A DNA stretch of 64,000 bases. It comes from Paraburkholderia sp. D15. GTDB taxonomy: Bacteria > Pseudomonadota > Gammaproteobacteria > Burkholderiales > Burkholderiaceae. Shown one piece after another: positions 47,479 through 55,222 of the stretch. Within the stretch, counting starts at the first letter, position 1, and the number at the start of each line of letters is the position of its first letter. The notes beneath the pieces are model-generated. The model did no database searches, was not told where the DNA came from, and saw only the letters and a list, made by a program, of their open reading frames with translations. The stretch covers positions 868,001 through 932,000 of the forward strand of contig NZ_CP110395.1 of the NCBI RefSeq assembly GCF_029910215.1. Direction: 5' to 3'. Both the position numbers and the translations under genes were made by a program.

Positions 47479-48420
47479 TCAAAGTTCGTAGGTTTCGTGT
47501 TCGCCCTTCAGCGCCTGTTCGATCAGCTTGCGGTTCATGCTCGGCGACAGCAGTTCGACGAGCGTATACACATAGCTGCGCAGATATGCGCCCTGTTTCA
47601 GCGCGACCCGCGTCACATTGCTGCCGAACAGATGGCCGACCGGCATCGCGCGCAAATGCCGGTCGCGCTCGGCGTTGAACGCGATATCCGCCATGATGCC
47701 GACGCCCAGTCCGAGCTCCACGTAGGTCTTGATGACGTCGGCGTCGATCGCCTCCAGCACGATGTCCGGATGCAGCCCGCGCAGGCGGAACGCCTCGTTG
47801 ATCTTGGTGCGGCCGGCGAACGCGTTGTCGTAGGTGATCAGCGGATACTGGGTCAGATCATCCAGCGACAAAAGTTTGCGGTCGAGCAGCGGGTGATCCG
47901 GCTGCATCACGGCCACGTGATGCCACTGGAAGCAGGGCAGCGACACCAGTTCCTTATAGTTGGAGACGGCCTCGGTCGCGATCGCGAGATCGGCCTGATC
48001 GTGGATCACCATCTCGGCGACCTGGGTCGGGCTACCTTGCAGAATCGAAAGGTGCACCTTGGGGAAGCGCTTCTTGAACTCCGCGATCGCGGCCGGCAGC
48101 GAGTAGCGCGCCTGGGTGTGGGTGGCGGCGATCACCAGATTGCCCTGATCCTGCGCCGCGTAGTCCTTGCCGACCCGTTTCAGGCTCTCCACCTCCTGCA
48201 GGATCTTCTCGACCGACTGCAGGATAATGCGCCCCGGCTCGGTCAGCGAGCGCACCCGCTTGCCGTGCCGCGTGAAGATCTCCACGCCCAACTCGTCTTC
48301 CAGCTCGATGATCGCCTTGGAAACGCCCGGCTGGCTTGTATACAGCGCCTTGGCGGCTTCCGTCAGGTTGAAATTCTGCCGCACGGCCTCGCGCACGAAG
48401 CGGAATTGGTGCAGGTTCAT
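47479..48420 (-). CDS. cysB: CysB-type LysR-family regulator of sulfur assimilation
   Basis: A 313-residue LysR-type activator. The winged helix-turn-helix is in residues 1-60 (MNLHQFRFVREAVRQNFNLT, EAAKALYTSQPGVSKAIIEL). The effector domain begins near residue 90 (GNLVIAATHTQARYSLPAAI), a segment highly conserved in CysB/Cbl/SsuR, with ILQGSPTQVAEMVIHDQADL. The ATG at 48420 has GGAGAGG seven bp upstream. It is divergent from cysI, whose operon it very likely activates in response to N-acetylserine. CysB rather than SsuR is chosen from this position; the two are hard to separate by sequence alone. Confidence 0.88.
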   Translation of the reverse strand: MNLHQFRFVREAVRQNFNLTEAAKALYTSQPGVSKAIIELEDELGVEIFTRHGKRVRSLTEPGRIILQSVEKILQEVESLKRVGKDYAAQDQGNLVIAATHTQARYSLPAAIAEFKKRFPKVHLSILQGSPTQVAEMVIHDQADLAIATEAVSNYKELVSLPCFQWHHVAVMQPDHPLLDRKLLSLDDLTQYPLITYDNAFAGRTKINEAFRLRGLHPDIVLEAIDADVIKTYVELGLGVGIMADIAFNAERDRHLRAMPVGHLFGSNVTRVALKQGAYLRSYVYTLVELLSPSMNRKLIEQALKGEHETYEL

Positions 48421-48642
48421 ATATAACCTCTCCGCATATCAAAAGAATTTTTTAGTCGTTTGAAATATAAAGCGAGTTTATTACGATCTGTCCATCTTTT
48501 TCAATATGGATATCTGTATTTGTCATAAGCAAATGAGAGATGGGTCTAAACCCTGACTCGGCTCGACTGACAAACGAGGTATTCAAAGGCGCGGCGGAAC
48601 CGGACCGCTGTGTGTGTCACGCAAAAATATTGGGGTCCCCGA
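48421..48642. promoter_or_regulatory. AT-rich divergent cysB-cysI promoter region
   Basis: This 222-bp spacer is far more AT-rich than its surroundings, especially 48430-48545 (runs such as gaattttttag and gaaatataaag), as expected for CysB-bound promoters. No single -35/-10 pair stands out clearly enough to mark. It holds no gene. Confidence 0.6.
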
Positions 48643-50322
48643 ATGTACCAATACGATCAGTACGACCAGACCATCGTCGATGAACGGGTCGCGCAGTACG
48701 CCGATCAGGTTCGCCGCCGCTTGTCGGGCGAATTGAGCGAAGAGGAGTTTCGTCCGCTGCGTCTGCAGAACGGCCTGTACATGCAGCGTCACGCGTACAT
48801 GCACCGCATCGCGATTCCTTACGGCAACCTGCGCAGCGACCAGATGCGCGTGCTCGCGCAGATCGCGCGCGAACACGACCGCGGCTACGGCCATTTCTCG
48901 ACGCGCTCGAACATCCAGTACAACTGGATCCAGCTCGAAGAGACGCCGGAGATTCTGCGCAAGCTCGCCGCGGTGCAGATGCACGGCATTCAGACCTCGG
49001 GCAACTGCATCCGCAACATCACCGCGGACCAGTTCGCCGGCGTGGCGCCGGACGAAGTGGTCGATCCGCGTCCGTGGGCGGAAATCCTGCGCCAATGGTC
49101 GACGTTCCACCCGGAATTCGCGTGGCTGCCGCGCAAGTTCAAGATCGCCGTGTCGGGTTCGAAGGAAGACCGTGCCGCCGTGCAGATTCACGACCTCGGC
49201 GTGTACCTGAAGAAGAACGAGCAGGGCGAACTGGTGGTCGACATTCTGGCCGGCGGCGGCATGGGCCGCACGCCGATCATCGGTGCGATCATCCGCAAGG
49301 ATCTGCCGTGGCAGCATCTGCTGAGCTACACCGAGGCCGTGCTGCGCGTGTACAACCGCTACGGCCGCCGCGACAACATCTACAAGGCGCGGATCAAGAT
49401 TCTCGTGAAGGCGCTGAGCCCGGAAAAATTCTCGGCGCAGGTCGAGGAAGAATGGCAGCACCTGAAGGATGGTCCGGCGACGCTCACGCAAGCCGAAGTG
49501 GACCGCGTGTCGCAATACTTCCAGCCGCCGGTGTACGAGAAGCTGGCCGACACCGACGCGTCGTTCGAAAAGCATCTGCTGGAAAACCGCGGGTTCGCGC
49601 GCTGGGTCGAACGTAACGTGCGTCCGCACAAGGTGACGGGCTATGCGTCGGTGACGCTGTCGCTGAAGCCGACCACGATCGCCCCGGGCGATGCGACCGA
49701 CGCGCAGATGGAAGCCGTCGCCGACTGGGCCGACGAGTACTCGCTCGGCGAGATCCGCGTGTCGCACGAACAGAATCTGATCCTCGCCAACGTCAGGAAG
49801 CGCGATCTGTTCGCGCTGTGGGAAAAGGCCAGGGCACAAGGTTTCGCGACGCCGAACATCGGCTTGCTGACCGACATCATCGCGTGCCCGGGCGGCGATT
49901 TCTGCTCGTTGGCCAATGCGAAGTCGATCCCGATCGCGCTGGCGATTCAGGAGCGTTTCAGCGACCTCGATTACGTGTACGACCTCGGCGACGTGTCGCT
50001 GAACATCTCGGGCTGTATCAATGCCTGCGGTCACCACCATATCGGCAACATCGGCATTCTCGGTGTGGATAAGGACGGCTCCGAGTGGTATCAGGTGACG
50101 CTCGGCGGCGAGCAGGGCAACGGCACGAACGGCGCCAGCCTCGGCCGCGTGATCGGCCCGTCGTTCTCGGCGGAAGAAATGCCGGACGTGATGAGCAACG
50201 TGATCGATACGTTCGTCGAGAATCGCCAGGAAGGCGAGCGCTTCATCGAAACGTATAACCGCATCGGCATGGCTCCGTTCAAGGAACGTGTGTACGCCTC
50301 GCGTCAACCGGCTCACGCGTAA
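48643..50322 (+). CDS. cysI: Sulfite reductase, siroheme [4Fe-4S] subunit
   Basis: A 559-residue nitrite/sulfite reductase family hemoprotein that reduces sulfite to sulfide. The two ferredoxin-like half domains and siroheme/Fe-S ligands are visible: Cys415 and Cys421 in ACPGGDFCSLANAKSIP, Cys458 and Cys462 in NISGCINACGHHHIGNIG. RNIQYNWIQLEETPEIL-like RSNIQYNWIQLEETPE and SGNCIRNITADQF bind siroheme. It starts at the ATG at 48643 (MYQYDQYDQTIVDERV); an upstream GTG frame adds eleven poorly supported residues. No cysJ flavoprotein is nearby, so electrons probably come from ferredoxin or through the DUF934 partner. Confidence 0.94.
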   Translation: MYQYDQYDQTIVDERVAQYADQVRRRLSGELSEEEFRPLRLQNGLYMQRHAYMHRIAIPYGNLRSDQMRVLAQIAREHDRGYGHFSTRSNIQYNWIQLEETPEILRKLAAVQMHGIQTSGNCIRNITADQFAGVAPDEVVDPRPWAEILRQWSTFHPEFAWLPRKFKIAVSGSKEDRAAVQIHDLGVYLKKNEQGELVVDILAGGGMGRTPIIGAIIRKDLPWQHLLSYTEAVLRVYNRYGRRDNIYKARIKILVKALSPEKFSAQVEEEWQHLKDGPATLTQAEVDRVSQYFQPPVYEKLADTDASFEKHLLENRGFARWVERNVRPHKVTGYASVTLSLKPTTIAPGDATDAQMEAVADWADEYSLGEIRVSHEQNLILANVRKRDLFALWEKARAQGFATPNIGLLTDIIACPGGDFCSLANAKSIPIALAIQERFSDLDYVYDLGDVSLNISGCINACGHHHIGNIGILGVDKDGSEWYQVTLGGEQGNGTNGASLGRVIGPSFSAEEMPDVMSNVIDTFVENRQEGERFIETYNRIGMAPFKERVYASRQPAHA

Positions 50323-50344
50323 CCGCGACAAGGATATCGAACAG

Positions 50345-50917
50345 ATGGCTTCTATCATCAAGAATCGCGCGATCGTCAACGACGACTGGACGCTCGTGCG
50401 TCCCGCCGAAGACGGCTCGCTGCCGGAATCGAACGACCTGCCCGCGGGCAAGGTGCTGGTGCCGCTCGCGCTGTGGCAAGCGTCCCGCGACGCGCTGATC
50501 GCGTCGCGCAGCGCCGCCGAACTGGGCGTGTGGCTCGCGCCGGATAGCGAACCGGCCGACCTCGTCGCCGACTTCGACAAGATCGCGCTGATCGGCGTGG
50601 ACTTCCCGGTGTTCCGCGATGGCCGCGGCTACAGCATCGGCCGTCTGCTGCGCGAGCGTTATGGCTACAAGGGCGAACTGCGCGCGATCGGCGACGTGCT
50701 GCGCGATCAGATTACGTTTATGTTTCGCTGCGGTTTCGATGCGTACGCGCTGCGTGAAGACAAGGATTTCGACGACGCGCTGAAGGCGTTCGACGAGTTC
50801 AGCGTGCAGTACCAGGGCGCGGTCGATAATCCGTCGCCGCTGTTCCGCCGCCGCGCTGCCGCAGCTTCGGCTGCCGCAGCTTCGGCTGCCGATTCGACCG
50901 CCAAGGTTTCGGCATGA
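50345..50917 (+). CDS. DUF934 protein of the sulfite-reduction operon
   Basis: A 190-residue cytoplasmic protein of the DUF934 family, which regularly lies between cysI and cysH in beta-proteobacteria. Visible: NDDWTLVRPAEDGSLPESND, KVLVPLALWQASRDALIA, DKIALIGVDFPVFRDGRGYS, IGRLLRERYGYKGELRAIGD and QITFMFRCGFDAYALREDKD. The C-terminus is an Ala-rich tail. It starts at the ATG at 50345, 22 bp after cysI, and its stop overlaps cysH by 4 bp. The biochemical role is not established to my knowledge; a function in electron supply or assembly of the CysJ-less sulfite reductase is inferred from context. Confidence 0.85.
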   Translation: MASIIKNRAIVNDDWTLVRPAEDGSLPESNDLPAGKVLVPLALWQASRDALIASRSAAELGVWLAPDSEPADLVADFDKIALIGVDFPVFRDGRGYSIGRLLRERYGYKGELRAIGDVLRDQITFMFRCGFDAYALREDKDFDDALKAFDEFSVQYQGAVDNPSPLFRRRAAAASAAAASAADSTAKVSA

Positions 50918-51660
50918 GCGTGGCCACCTCGCTTACGCCGGAACTCGCCGCGAAGGTCGAGCGCCTGAACGCGCTGCTCGACTCGATCGCCGCGCGTCAC
51001 GCGAACGTGAAGCTTGCCAGCAGCCTCGCGGCGGAAGACATGCTGCTCACCCACGCGATCCTGTCGCGCGGCGCGAAGATCGGCATCTTCTCGCTGAACA
51101 CGGGCCGCCTGCACGCGGAAACGCTTGGCATGCTCGATCGCGTGAAAGACCGTTACGGTTACGAGATCGAACAGTTTCATCCGGTCGCCGCATCGGTCGA
51201 CGAGTACGTGAATTCGCACGGTCTGAACGCGTTTTACGAAAGCGTCGACCTGCGCAAGCGTTGCTGCGAAATCCGCAAGGTCGAGCCGCTCAATCGTGCG
51301 CTGTCGGACGTCAGCGCCTGGGTGACGGGCCAGCGCCGCGAGCAGTCGGTGACGCGTGCCGAACTGCACGCGGAAGAACACGACGCCGCGCGCGGTATCG
51401 CCAAGTTCAACCCGCTCACCGACTGGACCGAAGCCGAGGTGTGGGATTACCTGAAAGCCTTCGACGTGCCGGTCAATCCGCTGCATGCGCGCGGGTATCC
51501 GAGCATCGGCTGCGAGCCTTGTACGCGCGCCATTCGTCCCGGTGAAGACAGCCGGGCAGGGCGCTGGTGGTGGGAATCGCGCGATACGAAGGAATGTGGG
51601 CTGCATATCACGACGATTACGCCGATTCCGGCCGATACCGGCGCGAACGCATCGGTCTGA
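50914..51660 (+). CDS. cysH: Adenylyl-sulfate (APS/PAPS) reductase, [4Fe-4S] type
   Basis: A 248-residue reductase that makes sulfite from activated sulfate. LASSLAAEDMLLTHAIL is the adenylate-binding P-loop-like segment; IFSLNTGRLHAETLGMLD follows. The iron-sulfur cysteines are in RKRCCEIRKVEPLNRAL and GCEPCTRAIRPGEDSRAGRW. The catalytic C-terminal Cys is in SRDTKECGLH. The paired CC...CxxC motif marks the Fe-S form, which uses APS directly. This fits the absence of a cysC kinase gene and of a CysC domain on CysN here. It overlaps the DUF934 gene by 4 bp. Confidence 0.93.
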   Translation: MSVATSLTPELAAKVERLNALLDSIAARHANVKLASSLAAEDMLLTHAILSRGAKIGIFSLNTGRLHAETLGMLDRVKDRYGYEIEQFHPVAASVDEYVNSHGLNAFYESVDLRKRCCEIRKVEPLNRALSDVSAWVTGQRREQSVTRAELHAEEHDAARGIAKFNPLTDWTEAEVWDYLKAFDVPVNPLHARGYPSIGCEPCTRAIRPGEDSRAGRWWWESRDTKECGLHITTITPIPADTGANASV

Positions 51661-51779
51661 AAGAAAGTTCTGGTCAAATCCGGGCCTTGGCTTTCCGTCC
51701 GGATACCGCACATACTGATTCGAATACTTCCGCCGCGGCAGGCGACAGCTTGCCGGGCGAATCTACGAAGGACCCAAAC

Positions 51780-52742
51780 ATGAGCACCACGCTCGATTCC
51801 ACTGTGAACGCACCACTCGCCAACACGGCAAACCGGATGGATCACCTCGATTGGCTCGAAGCCGAGTCGATTCACATCCTGCGCGAACTGGTCGCCGAAT
51901 GCAGCAAGCCCGCGCTGCTGTTTTCGGGCGGCAAGGATTCGGTGGTGGTGCTGCACCTCGCGCTGAAGGCCTTCGGCATCGGCGCGGGTCGCAAGACCGT
52001 GCTGCCGTTCCCGCTCGTGCATATCGACACCGGCCATAACTATGGCGAAGTGATCGACTTCCGCGATCGCCGTGCGAAGGAAATCGGCGCGGAACTGGTG
52101 ATCGGCCATGTCGAGGATTCGATCAAGCGCGGCACCGTGCGTCTGCGCCGCGAGACCGATTCGCGCAACGCTGCGCAAGCGGTGACGCTGCTCGAAACCA
52201 TCGAACAGTACGGCTATACCGCGTTGATCGGCGGCGCGCGCCGCGACGAGGAAAAGGCCCGCGCGAAGGAACGTATCTTCTCGTTCCGCGACGAGTTCGG
52301 TCAGTGGGACCCGAAGGCGCAGCGCCCGGAACTGTGGAGTCTGTATAACGCGCGTCTGCATAACGGCGAACATCTGCGCGTGTTCCCGATCTCGAACTGG
52401 ACCGAACTCGACGTGTGGCAATACATCGCGCGCGAACAGCTGGAACTGCCGTCGATCTATTACGCGCATCAGCGCGAGATCGTGCGCCGCAACGGCCTGC
52501 TCGTGCCGGTCACGCCGCTCACGCCGATGCGCGAGGGCGAGACCAGCGAAACCGCGCTGGTGCGTTTTCGCACCGTCGGCGACATTAGCTGCACGTGCCC
52601 GGTGGAAAGCGATGCCGACGACATCGAGAAGATCATCGCCGAAACGGCCGTGACCGAAATCACGGAGCGCGGCGCGACGCGGATGGACGACCAGGTGTCG
52701 GAAGCCGCGATGGAACAGCGTAAGAAACAAGGTTATTTCTAA
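51780..52742 (+). CDS. cysD: Sulfate adenylyltransferase small subunit
   Basis: A 320-residue PAPS-reductase-like ATP pyrophosphatase subunit that forms APS from sulfate and ATP together with CysN. Visible: LDWLEAESIHILRELVAEC, the PP-loop LLFSGGKDSVVVLHLALKAF, FPLVHIDTGHNYGEVIDFRD, ALIGGARRDEEKARAKERIF and the C-terminal signature RTVGDISCTCPVESDADDIE. It starts at the ATG at 51780 with AAGGA upstream; in-frame sequence back to 51567 is the shadow of the cysH end. It is 119 bp after cysH and 21 bp before cysN. Confidence 0.96.
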   Translation: MSTTLDSTVNAPLANTANRMDHLDWLEAESIHILRELVAECSKPALLFSGGKDSVVVLHLALKAFGIGAGRKTVLPFPLVHIDTGHNYGEVIDFRDRRAKEIGAELVIGHVEDSIKRGTVRLRRETDSRNAAQAVTLLETIEQYGYTALIGGARRDEEKARAKERIFSFRDEFGQWDPKAQRPELWSLYNARLHNGEHLRVFPISNWTELDVWQYIAREQLELPSIYYAHQREIVRRNGLLVPVTPLTPMREGETSETALVRFRTVGDISCTCPVESDADDIEKIIAETAVTEITERGATRMDDQVSEAAMEQRKKQGYF

Positions 52743-52763
52743 GCACACGAGAGTACGAAAATC

Positions 52764-54080
52764 ATGACTGGTATTCACCAACCCGAAGACCTCGGCGTGC
52801 TGCGTTTCATCACCGCGGGCAGCGTCGACGACGGCAAGAGCACGTTGATCGGCCGCCTGCTGTACGACAGCAAGGCCGTGCTTTCCGATCAACTGTCGGC
52901 GCTGTCGCGGGCAAAGAACAAGCGGACCGTCGGCGACGAAATCGATCTGTCGCTGCTGACCGACGGCCTCGAAGCCGAGCGCGAACAGGGCATCACGATC
53001 GACGTCGCGTATCGCTACTTCGCGACCGCCAAGCGCAAGTTCATCATTGCCGACACGCCGGGCCACGAGCAGTACACGCGCAACATGGTGACGGGTGCCT
53101 CGACCGCGCACGCGGCGATCATTCTGGTCGACGCGACGCGCGTGACCTTTGTCGACGGCGTCGCGCAACTGTTGCCGCAAACCAAGCGCCATAGCGCGAT
53201 CGTCAAGCTGCTCGGCTTGCAGCACGCGATCGTCGCGATCAACAAGATGGACCTGGTGGATTACAGCGAGCAGCGCTTCAACGAGATCCGCGACGCGTAC
53301 GTCGAACTCGCGCGCCAACTGGGCCTGAGCGATGTGCGTTTCGTGCCGGTGTCGGCGCTCAAGGGCGACAACATCGTGACGGCGAGCGAAAGCATGCCGT
53401 GGTACGCGGGCGAGCCGCTGCTGGATCTGCTCGAAGCGTTGCCGGTTGATGTGCCGACAGGTCAGGCGCTGCGTTTCCCGGTGCAATGGGTGGCACGTCA
53501 GGACGGCAGCCAGGCCGACGATTTCCGCGGCTACATGGGCCGTGTCGAAGCGGGCGAAGTGAAGGTGGGCGACACGATCGTCGTGCTGCCGGCGAATCGC
53601 GAAGCGACGGTTGCGGAGATCATCGCGCCGGTGGTCGGCGGCACGGCGCAGGTGGATCGCGCCTTTGCCGGGCAGACCGTGACGATCCGTCTGGCGGAAG
53701 ACGTCGACGTGTCGCGTGGCGATACGTTCGTGCTGAGCGAAGCCGCGCCGGAACCGGCGAAGAAGCTGGAAGCCGATCTGTGCTGGTTCGACGATGCGCC
53801 GTTGTCGACACAACGCAAGTACCTGTTGAAGCAGACCACGAACACGGTGTTCGCGCGGATCGGCGCGATCAAGGAAGTGCTCGACGTGCATACGCTGTCG
53901 CAGGCGACCGATCGCAAGGAACTGGCGATGAACGATATCGGCCGCGTTGCGCTGACGTTGCAGAAACCGCTGGTGTGCGATGTGTACGACTCGCATCAGG
54001 GCACGGGCGCGTTCGTGCTGATCGACGAAGCGACGCACCATACGGTGGCGGCGGGTATGATTCGGGCGTTTTCGGCTTAA
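52764..54080 (+). CDS. cysN: Sulfate adenylyltransferase large subunit (GTPase)
   Basis: A 438-residue EF-Tu-like GTPase that powers APS synthesis by CysD. G1 is GSVDDGKSTLIGRLLYDS, the switch region AEREQGITIDVAYRYF, G3 DTPGHEQYTRNMVTGAS, G4 NKMDLVDYSEQRF, followed by beta-barrel domains (RFPVQWVARQDGSQADDFRG). There is no C-terminal APS kinase extension, in line with direct APS reduction. Length is typical. It is followed by 97 bases and then cobA in the same direction. Confidence 0.96.
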   Translation: MTGIHQPEDLGVLRFITAGSVDDGKSTLIGRLLYDSKAVLSDQLSALSRAKNKRTVGDEIDLSLLTDGLEAEREQGITIDVAYRYFATAKRKFIIADTPGHEQYTRNMVTGASTAHAAIILVDATRVTFVDGVAQLLPQTKRHSAIVKLLGLQHAIVAINKMDLVDYSEQRFNEIRDAYVELARQLGLSDVRFVPVSALKGDNIVTASESMPWYAGEPLLDLLEALPVDVPTGQALRFPVQWVARQDGSQADDFRGYMGRVEAGEVKVGDTIVVLPANREATVAEIIAPVVGGTAQVDRAFAGQTVTIRLAEDVDVSRGDTFVLSEAAPEPAKKLEADLCWFDDAPLSTQRKYLLKQTTNTVFARIGAIKEVLDVHTLSQATDRKELAMNDIGRVALTLQKPLVCDVYDSHQGTGAFVLIDEATHHTVAAGMIRAFSA

Positions 54081-54177
54081 GGTTGTCCACTTAAGATCCG
54101 TTGCGGGCGATTTTTGGTTTTTTTATTCTGTCGTTTTACTGCGTGCCGTTGACGGTTCCTCGGATAGGTTGATGCGA

Positions 54178-54930
54178 ATGGGTAAGGTTTTCTTGATCGG
54201 CGCAGGGCCGGGTGCCGCAGACCTCATCACGGTGCGCGGTGCGCGGTTGCTGGCCTCCGCCGATGTCGTCCTGCATGATGCGCTGGTCGAACCGGCCATG
54301 CTGGACTATGCGCCGGCGCATGCCCGCAGGATCGCCGTCGGCAAGCGGTGTGGGCAGCTTTCTACCGCGCAGCAGTTCATCAATAAGCAGATCGTGGATG
54401 CTGCGCGCGAGCATGCGGTCGTGGTCCGGTTGAAGGGCGGCGATCCGATGCTGTTCGGGCGCGCCGACGAGGAGATGCGGGCGCTCGAGGCGGCTGGGGT
54501 CGAGTATGAGGTCGTGCCTGGGATTACGGCTGCGCTGGCTGGGGCGGCTTCGTTGAAGCGGTCTTTGACGCTGCGAGGTGTGTCCCGGAGCGTTGCGCTG
54601 GCTACTTTTAGCCGGGCGCCTGGGTCGGAGGAGATTCGGGAAAGCGTTAATGCCGATTCGATTGTTTTTTATATGGGCCGGGATAGTGGGGTTGAGATCG
54701 CTATTCAATTGATCGAGGCTGGGAGGGCGGGGTCTACGCCTGTGGCGGTTGTCGAGGCTTGTAGTACTTCGCGGGAACGGATGCTTACGCTGACGCTTGA
54801 AGGGCTTGCCTCCGGCGAGGCTCAGAGGTGGGTTGATGCTTCGCAGCCTAGTCTTGTGATGATTGGGGAGGCTTTTGCCGCGCGGCGGGGTGAGGTTGAT
54901 GGGCGGCTGGATTTTGTTGCTGCGGCTTGA
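54178..54930 (+). CDS. cobA: Uroporphyrinogen-III C-methyltransferase (siroheme branch)
   Basis: A 250-residue SUMT that adds two methyl groups to uroporphyrinogen III to give precorrin-2, the precursor of the siroheme needed by CysI. Visible: GKVFLIGAGPGAADLITVRG at the N-terminus, DVVLHDALVEPAMLDYAP, VVRLKGGDPMLFGRADEEMR and EYEVVPGITAALAGAASLK. I start at the ATG at 54178, well spaced from GGATAGG; 54172 (ATG) and 54169 (TTG) are alternatives. The first half has normal high-GC third positions, but from about 54540 to the stop T- and G-ending codons become frequent, an abrupt change. A 211-bp repeat begins 27 bp after the stop. Confidence 0.93.
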   Translation: MGKVFLIGAGPGAADLITVRGARLLASADVVLHDALVEPAMLDYAPAHARRIAVGKRCGQLSTAQQFINKQIVDAAREHAVVVRLKGGDPMLFGRADEEMRALEAAGVEYEVVPGITAALAGAASLKRSLTLRGVSRSVALATFSRAPGSEEIRESVNADSIVFYMGRDSGVEIAIQLIEAGRAGSTPVAVVEACSTSRERMLTLTLEGLASGEAQRWVDASQPSLVMIGEAFAARRGEVDGRLDFVAAA

Positions 54931-54957
54931 GGTTTTGGCCTTTTCTTGTTTTTGTTA

Positions 54958-55168
54958 GTGGTCTATTAGCGTTGCCCCTGTGCGGGGCGGCACTCACTTT
55001 TCTTTGCTGGCCGCAAAGAAAAGTAAGCAAAAGAAAGCGGCTCACACCGCTAGCTCATAAGCGGGCTCCGTGGTCCGCTACGCGGTAGTGGTGCATCTGG
55101 AATCCGTGCTCTCGCACATTCCGCGTTCGTGACACAGCAGTCATTATTCCGGCGGCGCTGCGCGCGCC
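54958..55168 (-). repeat. 211-bp dispersed repeat, copy 2
   Basis: Same element as at 19957-20167, in inverted orientation and equal in length. The end carrying the gcccc/ggggc hairpin is next to the cobA stop, so cobA is transcribed into it exactly as ureD is into copy 1. With copy 3 (57358-57568, opposite orientation) it brackets the merR-methyltransferase gene. Confidence 0.93.
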
Positions 55169-55222
55169 GTCGTGGTCGTTCCTTTGTGGGGCTGAGTGGT
55201 TCTTGGCGTTCGCGATGCTTCT

